From: Sisyra terminalis
Lineage: Eukaryota; Arthropoda; Insecta; Neuroptera; Sisyridae
DNA length: 64,000 nt
Reading direction: 5' to 3'
Assembly: GCA_958496175.1 (NCBI GenBank)
Contig: OY292278.1
Span: forward strand, 29,388,001-29,452,000
The notes under the pieces were generated by a model. That model was not told the DNA's origin. It was given only the letters and a program-made list of their open reading frames with translations, and did not search any database. The position numbers and the translations under genes were made by a program. This document shows, piece by piece, positions 22,276 through 33,290 of this stretch (within the stretch, counting starts at the first letter, position 1; the number at the start of each line of letters is the position of its first letter).

Positions 22276-22580
22276 CAGGGGTTTTCAAACCGGGAGACGC
22301 ACCTCCCTAGGGAACTAAGGACTAATCTAAGGGAAGGCGCGAAAATTAGCCAGTATTTCGAACGAAGAGATTTGATAAACTTTGAGCTAATAGGCAACTA
22401 CATCCATCTCATTAGGCGATAACAATAAAATATTATTACATGTTTATTCTTGTGTATAAGAGTTTATCTTAATAATTTTTTTGGCACTAAAAATTTTTGT
22501 TTATAGTATTTTAGAAAACGGAAAAGAGACGTCATATGATTAAATATTTTTAAGGGAGCCGAGGAGCTTGGAAAACACAG
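22276..22580. mobile_element. hAT-like MITE
   Basis: The left end CAGGGGTTTTCAAACCGGGA and right end CTTGGAAAACACAG form an imperfect inverted pair. The flanks CACTATAT and CACAATTT agree at 6 of 8 bases. Non-coding. Confidence 0.55.
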
Positions 22581-22592
22581 CACAATTTAAAC

Positions 22593-22994
22593 CAGAGGTG
22601 GCCAACCCAGTATACATGTATCTATGTCGGCGAAGACAGAGAACACAGATTGGAAACAGATGTTTGAGTGAAAATTATCTCAAATTTGAAATAACTGATT
22701 GTTGTCATAGTTTCAACTGTCATTTTGATTTCTTCCATCGGCCAATTTTTTTCATTTGTCAGTGTTGGACTATCAATATTTCACGGGAAGTTACTAGTAC
22801 ACCATAACTCCGCAGGGTATATACATTATAAATCCCGATATTATATTTAAATACACTGTAGACATTTTTAATGTATCGGGTTTCACTACTTTGGCAATTA
22901 TAAAAACATAGATTTTGTGGATGTGCTAAGAATCTCGCAGGCCAAAACAATGATCAAGGCGAGCCTTATGCGTCCCGCGGATTGGTCACCCCTA
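22593..22994. mobile_element. hAT-like element carrying an HB copy
   Basis: The termini CAGAGGTGGCCAACCC and the complement of TAGGGGTGACCAATCC match at most positions and have typical hAT form. The flanking octamers agree only at 5 of 8 bases. A complete-looking HB repeat lies inside (22,634-22,797), so this looks like one element nested in another. Confidence 0.5.
22634..22797 (+). mobile_element. Repeat family HB, copy 4
   Basis: From tatgtcggcgaagacagaga to caatatttcacgggaagtta and ctag, followed by T. Nested within hAT-like ends. Confidence 0.6.
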
Positions 22995-23064
22995 ATATAA
23001 TTCATTTCACACACTCCAATTATAATGAACAAAATTGAATTACAGCCATAATTTATGATCCATA

Positions 23065-23170
23065 GTTATATAAATAAAATGTATTTATGAGGTATTGCCC
23101 TTATGGCGTATACATATTTTAATTGCCAAGCACACTTCATTAGTGATCACCCAGTAGCATTGGATCTCTC
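23065..23170. repeat. Foldback FB1 half copy (left half)
   Basis: ttgcccttatggcgtataca, ttttaattgccaagcac, then agtgatcacccagtagcatt. The right arm is missing. Confidence 0.55.
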
Positions 23171-24491
23171 AGTAATTGGAATTGTTGTAACAGTTGGACA
23201 AAAATACTGTAGGACAAAAGGTTAATTGAGACTTGGTGGTGCAATTTCAATTCTATGATTTCAGAATTATTTCGGAAAAACAGTTGGAAAAATAATCGTT
23301 TTTGTAATAACCATTTTTCCCAGTTTGACAAGAGACTGATTACTCAAGGAAGTTATTCTTCCAATAGACGACCCAATGGTTCGTCCGTAAAATGCCTTTT
23401 ACTGGATCATCCCATTTTTGATAGACATGTGAGAGATCTGAAAATTTTTCGAGTACCAAGGTTTTTAATACTAATTTTCGGTTTTTATTAATACTAATTC
23501 TCTGATATCCTGTTTTTATAAAATGTTAGAAGCATAATCTAAACATATTATAGAACAACTTTGGGTAAGAAACGCGAGTAATAAAACCATTCTTAAATTA
23601 CGGATACTTTTTGATATAATTTTAAGTTTATCTATTTTGTACGGCGAAAAAGTTTTGGATAAAAAATAAAAGAAACCATTAGTGTAACTTCTTTAAAACA
23701 AAATTCAGACAGTTTTCTTATCTGAACAGTCATTCTCCAGTAGAAAAGATTAAAATTAAATAAACGAAAATAGTCATCAGCGTTTTTTTTTCTTTGTAAA
23801 TATTACCCACTTTTACGAACTAGTAGACACAATTATGTCTTTGAAATTCATTTTTGTCTTTCACATTTCTCTACGTTATCATCGTTTTTCAGCATTTTAT
23901 ACTTAAGTGTGCCTATAACCTGAATAAAGGCCAATTTAAAAAAATTAACATTTTATTTTTATATATTCCACTCCTATATATGCCTATGTACTTAATTTTT
24001 CAGACAATTCTTAAATTATCATAAAAGTATTTTGTATTTACCTATTGATTGGGTGTACAAATAAAAAACATATATAGATAGCTGAAAACGAGCATTATTT
24101 ATTTGCTTCTTTATTACTGCATTAAATTTTATTTCTAACTAATGTTTATAGAATTTGTAAGAGTTTTACTATCTAACTTGAGTTTATTATTTTTATGCAT
24201 ACATTTTAGATAATATTGCAATTGCAACGGATTTACATTTAGGATACATTGGTTCCTGAAGTTCTAAGAAATATTATTAACCTATAATTTTCAGGGACTC
24301 AACTAAATTTTATGGTTTTAAATGACGGATTTTTCATAAATTTTTCTCGAAAACTACTTTGTTCAATTTAAACTATTTTATACGAAGTAGTATACGATTA
24401 TAAATATTAAAGGAAACATTTTTTAAGCTCTAAATTTATTTCGTTACTTTTAGAAAGTCAATTCCAATACATTTCGTGGTACATTCAAGGG
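23171..24491. other. Non-coding stretch
   Basis: Frames at 23,140-23,331 (-) and 23,255-23,491 (+) overlap each other and carry no recognisable motif. The rest is AT-rich with no matched repeat. Confidence 0.45.
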
Positions 24492-24600
24492 CAGTGGTTC
24501 TTAACCTTGTTGGAAGTAGTGACATCCACCTTAATTGGAAAATTCTTGAGTTAAAAAATAAAGAAGTTTTCAAAACTGTGATTTTTTTTTGTTAAAAAGG
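24492..24600. mobile_element. hAT-like left end, truncated
   Basis: CAGTGGTTCTTAACCTTGTT followed by gacatccaccttaattggaa matches the start of the complete element at 40,455. The other terminus is missing. Confidence 0.55.
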
Positions 24601-24737
24601 ATGAAGAAGTTGACAAGATCATTTTTATATTTTAGTTTTAGTTATCCGACCAAATAATTATATCTACTTAAAGAAGTCAATCAATTGTTGATTTCAATGT
24701 CACCGATCGATCGTGCCCATAGAGGTATAGTATAGAG

Positions 24738-24924
24738 CTGTGCTTCCCAATCCAAATGAGGGACGCGGCCCCCAAGAGGCCCTGAAGCTCAGGAGTCGAG
24801 AAATATTTCTATAATAATAATTAATGGTACATAAATAAAAAAGGGCTATTGGTAATTTTGATGAGCCTTGGATTTTTTTTCTGATTTAAGGGACCGTGGT
24901 GTGAAAAGTATTTGAGAAGCACTG
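24738..24924. mobile_element. Possible hAT-like MITE
   Basis: The left end CTGTGCTTCCCAA and the complement of the right end, CAGTGCTTCTCAA, match at 11 of 13 bases. The flanking octamers do not agree well, so the call rests on the ends only. Confidence 0.4.
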
Positions 24925-24971
24925 GAGGATTGAGGATTCATGTTTAACTTTTTTTGACCTCATAATAAATT

Positions 24972-25112
24972 CGGAGATCCTATCTCTCTCCAACTGTCAT
25001 TTAATTTCAACGAACTCGGTCAAAATGGTCATAGTCAGAGGTCAACAGTAACGAGATGCACATTCCATGCTATGCGTATGATGAACTTAGATAGACAAAG
25101 ATAGGATCTCCG
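24972..25112. mobile_element. 141-bp MITE with AAATT duplication
   Basis: Perfect 14-bp terminal inverted repeats CGGAGATCCTATCT are flanked on both sides by AAATT (24,967-24,971 and 25,113-25,117). The superfamily is not clear from a 5-bp duplication. Confidence 0.65.
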
Positions 25113-25117
25113 AAATT

Positions 25118-26635
25118 TGGGATGATTTCTTAGGCCATGAAAAATCATTTGTTATATACAACATAAGCACTCTATACTACATCTCTGTGATCGTACTTTC
25201 CATCGCTTCCACTGAGAAAAACATAGCTTTTGGAGAGTTGATTTTAGCGCCATCTATTAAATTTACGAAATAAATACGAAAACTATGAATTTGTTTCCCT
25301 TAATACTTTAAATGCTGAATGCTGAAAACGGCTCGGTTTTTAATAAAGAATATTTCGAGCAAAAAAAATGATGATACCAGTATATGTAAAGAATTTCGTA
25401 ATACTTTCTTTTGTTACTGGAATTTTTCTAGAAATTGGAACTAAAATGAAATTGTTTAGCTGTTACGGAGAACTAAAATTTGCATGAAAATGACTTTGAA
25501 TAATTTCAAAACATTAAAAATGTGACTTATCGCAAAAAAATTGTGCCATTCCCGTTATTTAATTCGACCACAATAGATAACAACCGTGAATTTCATACTG
25601 ACGTAATTTATAATAATAGAAAACAAGATTTAAAAGTTGAAATCCATCTTCAAAAAACAGTAGACGCATATGTTCATGTTTGCTTTGAAAAGAAGCGAAT
25701 TCCAATCGTCTTATTCAGCATATTTTTTTTATATTTTTGATGTATGTATTTTCCGTTTAACTTTGTTTATATGTATCTATTACATGAATGTGCGGAAATG
25801 TACTTGAAAAAATTAAAAATAATAATATAAGAAGTATGATAACAACGTGTTTTGAATGTGTGAAGTTTATAAAACATATTTATGAAAAGTGTACTACTAT
25901 ATATGAATTTTTCCTCATTTTTATTTACCTAAAATGCTTTGTGTTTTGCGATATGCAAGAAATCTTTGTCTGCCGCTGGTTTTGTCCTACCGACTAATGC
26001 AAAAGGCGTTTTTTTCTCCATGTTTAGGTAGATATAATCCACCCTATATAATTTTATATAAATGTATACTGTATGTATATACAGCTCACATGCATAAGTA
26101 ATGCAAAAGCACAGACGAAAGGGACGATAATTCATACATTGAAATAAAAAAAAGCGTACTAGCATATATGTAACCTACACACAACGACTGACGCTTGTGC
26201 TTTTACAATATTGATACATTTTATAGTTGTAAGAAGAGCTTTCAAGTATCACGTGAGTAATTGCAATGTCAATTTTGCTGACACGACATAGGACTATTCA
26301 TGGGTTTTTCATACGCACATAATTCAAGGGAAATTATTGTGCGGTGAATATATTAAGTGTAAAATATTTAACTAACAGGTTGTTGTGCCGAAAATAATGG
26401 GTAGTTTAAAAAAATAATAAATAGCAACCCCAAAATTACGTCATTAAGATACGTGTGTAGTACGTCATTAAGGTGTCTCTTATTGTTATCATTATGTAAT
26501 GGGTTCGATATCGCATCAAAAATATGTTCTTATTAAAAGCAAAAAAATGGATCTGGAAATTTTAGTATTCTTAATAATATTAACATGTATCACCAAGCAA
26601 ATTTCTTATGCCGAAAAGGGTAGATAATTTAACAT
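25118..26635. other. Non-coding stretch
   Basis: Frames at 25,522-25,740, 25,788-25,997 (+) and 25,929-26,165 (-) show no domains. A word ttttagcgccatctattaaa occurs at 25,243. No element boundaries were found. Confidence 0.45.
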
Positions 26636-26790
26636 AAAGCTAGTGACATTTAGCTTCGAGATAAAATTTTATTCGGAGAATGGAGAAAAACTGCGTATTT
26701 TCACTTAAGAATAGTGAAATGTTGTATAAGGATTTATCAAACAGATAAATTGTTATCTATTTGATAGCTATCTTAAGAACATGACCAATT
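26636..26790. repeat. Dispersed repeat R5, copy 1 (uninterrupted)
   Basis: gagataaaattttattcgga, then gaatagtgaaatgt, and tttatcaaacagataaattg followed by ttatctatttgatagc. It matches the copy at 55,420-55,990, which is split by a hAT insertion. This copy therefore shows the state before insertion. Confidence 0.65.
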
Positions 26791-26967
26791 TATCAATTTT
26801 TTTGTTAAAACAATCAATTAATTCATAAAGTTATTTCTAAACTTCATTCATTCCTATGACATAATAATCTCATTATTTTTATAGTTTTAAAAGTTCATAT
26901 AAAGTGTGGACAACACTTTCTACAGAAGTTTTTTTCAACCTTTGTAGGTAATATTAAAAATTAAATA

Positions 26968-27135
26968 GTCTACTGGTGGTCGAATGGTCAAGGCGACCGC
27001 TTCAAACCTGATAAGTGTAGGGTTCGATCTTCGTAGCGAACAAACTTTCGATATTTCTCAATTTAAGGATTTATTAACTCTAGGGTCACTAAAAACATTG
27101 GTAGTTAAAACGACGGTAAATCAGAATTAAAAAAA
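26968..27135 (+). mobile_element. tRNA-derived SINE, copy 4
   Basis: The head is TCTACTGGTGGTCGAATGGT with AAGGCGACCGCTTCAAACC. The B box GGGTTCGATCTTCG is nearly canonical. The body is tttcgatatttctcaattta and the tail acgacggtaaatcagaatta plus a run of ten A. Confidence 0.8.
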
Positions 27136-27461
27136 AAACATTAACAAGCTTAATCCATATATTAATGGCCAACTTTACCGACGTTTTTCACCAACCGGGT
27201 ACCCACGAACGTTAGTTTATAAAAAAATTTCAATTTTCCTTTTAAATATGAATAGGTATCGACTATTTAAGAAAAAAAAAAAGAAAAATCTGTATAAATG
27301 TGAATGATGTTCGAAACTAGCGTTGATACAATAGCTCAAAAGGGTCGGAAGTATTTTTGCATCATTTCAAGGATTTCTACTATATAGTTTGTCAATATAA
27401 TGTGTCAAAACCAATATCTCATACCTATTTTCATAAGTGAAAAATGTTGAAATAAAATCCT
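27136..27461. other. Spacer between two SINEs
   Basis: Nothing recognised. It separates two same-strand SINE copies. Confidence 0.45.
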
Positions 27462-27632
27462 ACTAGTGGTCGAGTGGTTAAGGTGACCGCTCCAAAACTG
27501 GTAGGTATTGGGTTCGATCCTGGTATTGAGCACATTTTCGATATTTATCGATTATAGTTTTTTTTAACCCTAGAGTCACTAAAGACTTTAGTAATTATAA
27601 AGCGACGATAAATATCAATTAAAAAAAAATAA
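27462..27632 (+). mobile_element. tRNA-derived SINE, copy 5 (best preserved)
   Basis: The head is CCTACTAGTGGTCGAGTGGT followed by TAAGGTGACCGCTCC, with a canonical pol III B box GGGTTCGATCCT. A box (TGGTCGAGTGG) and B box are spaced as in a tRNA of the Ser/Leu type. The body has cgatatttatcgatta, accctagagtcactaaagac and cgacgataaatatcaatt, then an A-rich tail. No cloverleaf 3' half is kept, so it is not a tRNA gene. Confidence 0.83.
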
Positions 27633-28505
27633 ATAAAACAAACAAAACAAAAGTCATTAGCATACTTGCAAGAAATTTGTAATCGCTGGATGGCACCTAT
27701 TTACGTAATTATATGCGCAAAAATTTAAAACGGTTTTAAGATCTCTATTAAGAGAATTTTGGGTTAAGATTGAACAAAATCAAAAATAACTAAAACAACG
27801 GACCGCTAATGATTATAAGATATGTAATGATTGGTGGTATCTATAATATGTTCAAAACTTTAAATGGATTTTAAGTAAAATTTTCACAAGGATATAAGAA
27901 CTGACACCATTTAATTAATAGTATTGATTTAACTTCCTAAGTGAAAGAAAAATATCTTTCTAAAATATATGCAACTTCGTACATAATCTGAAAATATTGT
28001 TATTTTATAATTTTTTGAAGTACAACTTATTGAATCTAATTACAAGAAATAGATTCTAAAGTATAATGTGAAAAGATATAGTAGAATAATGGTAATAGGA
28101 TAGTAGAATGTAGACAGTAAGGTACCTAGTAGTATGTAGGTATTAGTAGAAAATAATGAAAATCTCATTTATTTAAAAGCGTTACCTTTATATTAAGTCG
28201 TTCTAGTTTTATTTTTCATTAATGAGAATTCAGATTGATGAAATTATAGAGTACATAGTGAAACATAGTTATAATTAACGAGATACTTAATAAACTTGTT
28301 GATTATCTTAGGTGATAGATTAAACTAATTATAGTTGTCTAATTTGACAAATTATTTTTGAAATGCAAGATTTCCCTCAGATATTTGTTAGTATTTTACG
28401 CATCACGTAAAACTAAACTTTAATAGAGTGAAAAAAAATATATAAATAATTATATTCCATTGAAAATATTATTCTTAGTTGTTTTAGTCAAGGATGGAAA
28501 AGGGC
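27633..28505. other. AT-rich spacer
   Basis: At 28,080-28,150 there is a loose repeat of tagtagaatgtag, agtagtatgtagg and tattagtagaa. Otherwise nothing. Confidence 0.45.
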
Positions 28506-28506
28506 A

Positions 28507-28560
28507 GCGGTCGCTAAACTTTTTGACCTTAAGGAACACTAAATTCATAGTTTAAATTCC
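28507..28560. mobile_element. hAT-like terminus, isolated
   Basis: CAGCGGTCGCTAAACTTTTT then GACCTTAAGGAACACTAAAT has the form of a hAT end. The matching end was not located with confidence. CAGGACCGGATTTACT on the minus strand near 28,715 is a weak candidate. Confidence 0.4.
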
Positions 28561-29960
28561 ATAGGCCAAAAATAGGATTTCTTTAGTGTAAAATATATTA
28601 TGTTAAACGATTATAATAAGTATATTCTAAATTTCTCTGATCGCTCGAATAGAATACTAGTTACTACTCAGTTACAATTTTTGGAACCCTAAAACCTTAA
28701 AGAAGTAAATCCGGTCCTGATAACAGGGATGGACATATATATTTTGTATTGAAGCTTTTAGTCAGATTAATTAATTTCATTTTCAAAAAGTAACTTAATT
28801 TGAGAATAAAAGGAAAAAGAAAAAAAAGATTCAAAAAAAGAAGTACAAAGGTAACAAATGCAACTTTAGAAGGCTCAATAATTCCTCGAACAGTCTTTGA
28901 TGATAAAATATAGATAAGACCTCTCTGATCTCAATTTATTGAATGGAGTTGGCAAAGGAAAAATAAATGGCAATTCCAAGAAAATAAATTTCTGCATAAA
29001 AATCAATACACTCTTACAAAAAGCTTTTTAAAAGCACACCTACCTAAAGCTATGTATAGCAGATACAAAACATTTCCATAAACAAGCATAAAATTCATAA
29101 TTTTATAAAAATGTGACAACGAAAAATAAAATACCGTTTTTGTAACATGTAGCAAAATTTAGTCGATTACCTTGCTAATTGCAAAATTATTAATTACAAT
29201 TTGTAATTAAAACATAAATCAATATCGCTCGTCATGCAGATTGAGAGTGATAACGAGAATAACATCCTAAATGGAATACCCGTTAACAGCTTTCGTTCAT
29301 TTTGAAATAATTGCCATCAAATCGTTGAGATATTCTAATTTAATTTACTGTTAATTAGATCATACTTAACTAGCCTGCCAGGTAATTACTTACGTAAATA
29401 TGAAAAAATAAAATAAAAACACGCTAACCAAGTAACCATAATCCAAGTTTCGCCCTCGTCTTCGCCTTCAACAGTATTTTATTTTTAGACTTCCAATTAC
29501 ATAAATTGATATGAGAAAGATTTATTTAGTTTTTCTTATCTAAAGTAAGTAACTGCTAAACTGGACATAGGAATATACCAACGTATATTAAAATTGTGGT
29601 TACATAAACTTTGTGTTTACTTATTCGTGTTTAAATTGCAAAGTTACCGAATACATTTAAGCACGTTCTTAATGAGATTCTTTCTAGCTGGAACCAATTT
29701 AACATTTACGTTTTTATTATGAAACGTAGTTTTCTTAGAAAATACAAAATGTTTCGTGGAAAGAATTTCAATTAGCGTTTTAAATAACAAACATTTTAGT
29801 TTAAAGTAAGATATAATAAATATCTCAATTATATGAGCCGAAAGAATAAAAGTAATTTATACAGTTTTTGATTTTATTAGACTAACAGCTGGCATGTTTT
29901 TGTTGTGAATATTTCGATTATAACCAAGACTAAGAATTTAAAGTAATAATATTTTCATTA
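28561..29960. other. Non-coding AT-rich stretch
   Basis: No coding frame or matched repeat seen. Confidence 0.5.
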
Positions 29961-29964
29961 AGCG

Positions 29965-29995
29965 GAGCTGGAGTCACCTATATTGACTCCAGCTC
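29965..29995. repeat. Perfect 12-bp hairpin
   Basis: GAGCTGGAGTCA, 7-base loop, TGACTCCAGCTC. GC-rich for this region. A related small palindrome, TTAGCTC-CC-GAGCTAA, sits at about 30,190. Both may belong to one old element. Confidence 0.7.
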
Positions 29996-30224
29996 TCAAC
30001 AATCTTATGTTAGGTGTAGCATATGAATAGTTGAATCATTAATTTATTTAATCCAGAGATTCAATGACACGAAATTTCACTTTAATTGGTGTTTAATGAT
30101 ATCCACCAATAGTGACCAAAATCATAAAAAATGCTTATAAATAATAACTCTATAAACAGGAACTGGAACTGAACTAAAGTTTGGAAAGAATTAGCTCCCG
30201 AGCTAAAGCTAAAACTAAGAATGT

Positions 30225-30300
30225 GACAATGAGGAGAAAAAATCGATTTTTAATAAACAAAAATAATCAGAATTAGAAAAATCGTTTTTTCTTATTGAAA
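30225..30300. repeat. AAAATCGATTTTT palindromic words
   Basis: aaaaaatcgatttttaataa and aaaaatcgttttttctta form a loosely paired unit that recurs at 30,690-30,780, on the far side of an HB insertion. They may be the two halves of one disrupted element. Confidence 0.4.
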
Positions 30301-30369
30301 GAATGCCAGTTTTTTTCTTTTGTATATGTTAAGTGAGATGAATTGAAAATTACAAATAATTATCTATCA

Positions 30370-30540
30370 CTAGTAGCTATCTGTGAAATATTCACAGCCA
30401 ACACTAACACAACTAACAAATGGCAAAAATTGACGATTGAACAAAAGCGAACTGATAGTTGAAACAAATGACAATAACCAGTTAGTTCAAATTTGAGACA
30501 ATGACTGTTATATTGGGTCTCTGTCTTTGCTGACATATGA
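30370..30540 (-). mobile_element. Repeat family HB, copy 5
   Basis: On the minus strand it ends GGCTGTGAATATTTCACAGA, TAGCTA, CTAG, T. The palindrome CTGTGAATATTTCACAG is perfect here (7-bp stem, 3-base loop). It is the best example of the Helitron-like terminus. Confidence 0.65.
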
Positions 30541-30644
30541 TACATTATATATACATATAGGTATTCGTTTGCAGATTATTATATTGATTATTATTAATGA
30601 CTAGAAGTTGTAGAAAAAGTACTTTTACGATTCCAATACTTCTT

Positions 30645-30790
30645 TACCGTTCCAGATTCCTATCTGGAATCGGAAGGGTTGCGAATGTAAAAATCGACAG
30701 TGAACAAAAAATCTATTTTTTGTAATATTAAAATCGATTTTTATGGAAGAAATAATCGATTTTTCCATAATTAGCCAGAACTATAGTAAG
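30645..30790. repeat. Hairpin-rich stretch
   Basis: ccgttccagattcctatctg then gaatcgg folds into a stem of about 11 bp. It is followed by several aaatcgatttttat words. It resembles subterminal parts of hAT-type elements, but no termini were found. Confidence 0.4.
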
Positions 30791-31039
30791 TTATTAATAA
30801 AAGCTGTTATTAATATGAACAACTAGGTAATAAAGTCGACTTCGATTATTATACCAATATATCGACAATATTAATATATAAAAATTGTTTTTGTCTAAAT
30901 CTAGGTTTAGTTCTGAGCCGAATGATTTTGCACACCAGAAAAATAACCAAACAGGGTGTTTTTGTAATAGAATATAGAACTAGGGTTTCAAATTCGTTGA
31001 TATTCACCGATTTTGCACGATATTAAACTATTTTGAACT

Positions 31040-31450
31040 GAGCCCAGGCAAGAACCCCTAAGTTGGACGATGGGACCAAGCTTGGGCTAACACTTGGACC
31101 CCAATTTGGGTAAACCAATCTTGGTCCATGCTAGGGTTAGGAATGGGTACAGTCTTGGTTATGCCAATGATAAACCAACCTTGGGTAAAGACTAGGGTGC
31201 CTAACATCGGCCAGTTTATGGCAACCCGGACTTAGCCTATGGAAGAATTACCTTGCCTGGGCAATGTCAATGATTAGCCAAGCTTGGACAAAAACTCTGG
31301 AGCCTAACTTCCGCCAATCAACAGTAACCCGGGCTTGACCTACGGAAGAATTACCTTACCTTAACCATGCCAATCGCCAAATGCCAATGATTAGCCAATC
31401 GTGGGTAAAGACAGAGAAGCCTAACTTCTCCTAATTAACAACAATCTGTT
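31040..31450. repeat. Diverged minisatellite, unit about 105-117 bp
   Basis: The word atgccaatgataaaccaacc (31,161), with variants atgtcaatgattagccaagc (31,264) and atgccaatgattagccaatc (31,381), marks at least three units. Each continues with gtaaagac, gcctaac, gcaacccgg and ggaagaattacctt. The block is visibly GC-richer than its surroundings, with ccttggg/ccaagg words. It has no coding frame. Confidence 0.7.
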
Positions 31451-32879
31451 ATAGTTAAACCTAATATGAAGCAACACATTAGGTCCCCCAGGCGTCAAGG
31501 CAGAAGTACAACAATGATTTTAAGTAGCTTAATTCGTTTTAACGTTTGAATGATTTTTAAAGGTCTTCAGTTAAAAAAATAATTACAATTAACAATGTAA
31601 CCATGAAACTATCAATTTTATGCATTATAAAAAAAATGGAAATTCTCTCTATTACATAAAAGATCATTTATGGAAGGTTACTGAAAACGAAGGCAATTAA
31701 ATTCACTTGAAATGTTATTAAGGCCAAAATTACACCAGTTTAGAGTTAAACATGTTGAATAATAGACGAAAATATTTGATAATTAAAAATGAAATTTCAA
31801 AATTGTTACATTTTATGACATCCGCCCCCTCGCCGTTCACTTTCAACAGTGCAATTTTGTAGCCAATTTTTCGTCAAATTACCAAATAAACAATATGGAC
31901 AAGCAATTAAATTTGCAAATGTTTAATGAATAATTTAACAATGATCATTAAGATAATAATAACTATCATTAAGTGTTTAACGCTTCCAAATTTAAAGAGG
32001 CGTAACAGCAAAATACAATGAGCCATTCTCCATTGAAGTGAAATTTTAGACAAAAATCAAATAGTTTGCTTTTGATTTTTGGTTTTATGGGTAATTACTA
32101 TATTTTTTTCGATTTGTTAATTGAATTGAGAATTTCAAAAGTGTTTGATTCAAAATTTCCTTATCTGCTAACTGATTTTTTATGATTGTTTATAATTTGC
32201 TGTTTATGTAAATACCATGACATATCAATTGAAAAACTTATGATTTACAAGTTGTTTGTGTGAAACAATATCTATAGATCGAAATCATATTTTTATAAAA
32301 GAATTCGTTATTCGCTATGCCGTAGCAGTTCACGAAATATATCCCAAATTATAATGTAAATTATAAATAATATAAAAGATTAGGCGAGTAACAACGAAAG
32401 AACTACTACAGTTTCGTTGAAATAAAAACGAATAAATAATGGATATTTAAAAAAAAATTGAAGATTTTTGGGTTCTGTCGGTCTATCTGTTCGTAAATCA
32501 CAGCCATTTTAATTGGAGCTTCTATCAGAATATAATAAATATACGAATATATGCATGTGCAATATACGTTTAAGAAATTTAAAAGAGAAGTGTCTTCTGT
32601 AAGCCACTATACACGGGTGTAGGTCGCAGAAAATCAATGAAAACTAATTGTGATAACTTATTACCTTTGCAATTTTACTTTTGTAATTATAGGATGAAAA
32701 AAAAATCAGTGCACATAATCGTGAGTGGTATCGTTAGAGGATTTAAAGAATAAAAAAAAGAATGTTCGAACGTAATTTCAACTAATAGCAGCAAAAAATC
32801 TTTAAAAAACGAATTTTACATTTGAAATAATTAAAATAGTAGTCATGTAAGCAATATACCACAGAAATATTTTTGATTG
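31451..32879. other. Non-coding AT-rich stretch
   Basis: Nothing recognised. Confidence 0.5.
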
Positions 32880-33035
32880 TGATTTTTTGATGAGGTAATC
32901 AGCACATAGCAGTAACGGAGCGATCCAATACCACTGGATAAGCACTGAGGAAGATTGCTTGAAAATCGAAATACTTATCTAGGCAATAGGTCAGTAATAT
33001 ATTTGTTTGAACTATTATTCAAATTTAAGTTTATC
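32880..33035. repeat. Foldback FB1 half copy (loop plus right arm)
   Basis: tcagcacatagcagtaacgg, agcgatccaataccactgga, then gaggaagattgcttgaaaat and acttatctaggcaat, ending tattcaaatttaagttta. The left arm is missing. Confidence 0.6.
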
Positions 33036-33094
33036 TTTATTAAAGAGTTCATATTTTTCAGAGATTTCTTGGAATTATTACAGCAAGAAAAAAA

Positions 33095-33290
33095 TGTATG
33101 TATGTTGGCAAGAAAAGAGAACAAATAATGTAAACACATAGAGGTGAATGCAAACTAAATATAATAATTATTATCTCAAACTTGAACAAACTAACTGTTG
33201 TCATTTGTTTCAACTGTCATTTCGATTTCATTCAATTTGCCAATGTACCAATTTGTCAGTGTTGGTTGAGACTATTTCACGGGCAGTTAA
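33095..33290 (+). mobile_element. Repeat family HB, copy 6
   Basis: From ggcaagaaaagagaacaaat to gactatttcacgggcagtta; the terminal CTAG is mutated to ACAG. The interior ttgtcatttgtttcaactgt then catttcgatttcattc is well kept. Confidence 0.58.

Noticed and set aside
22593..22994. Firm 8-bp target duplication for this hAT-like unit
   Set aside because: ATTTAAAC and ATATAATT agree at only 5 of 8 bases, which AT-rich DNA gives easily by chance.
26968..27632. tRNA genes at the A/B-box sequences
   Set aside because: The heads have pol III boxes but no pairing acceptor stem or 3' half. They continue into a shared non-tRNA body with a poly(A) tail, so they are SINEs.
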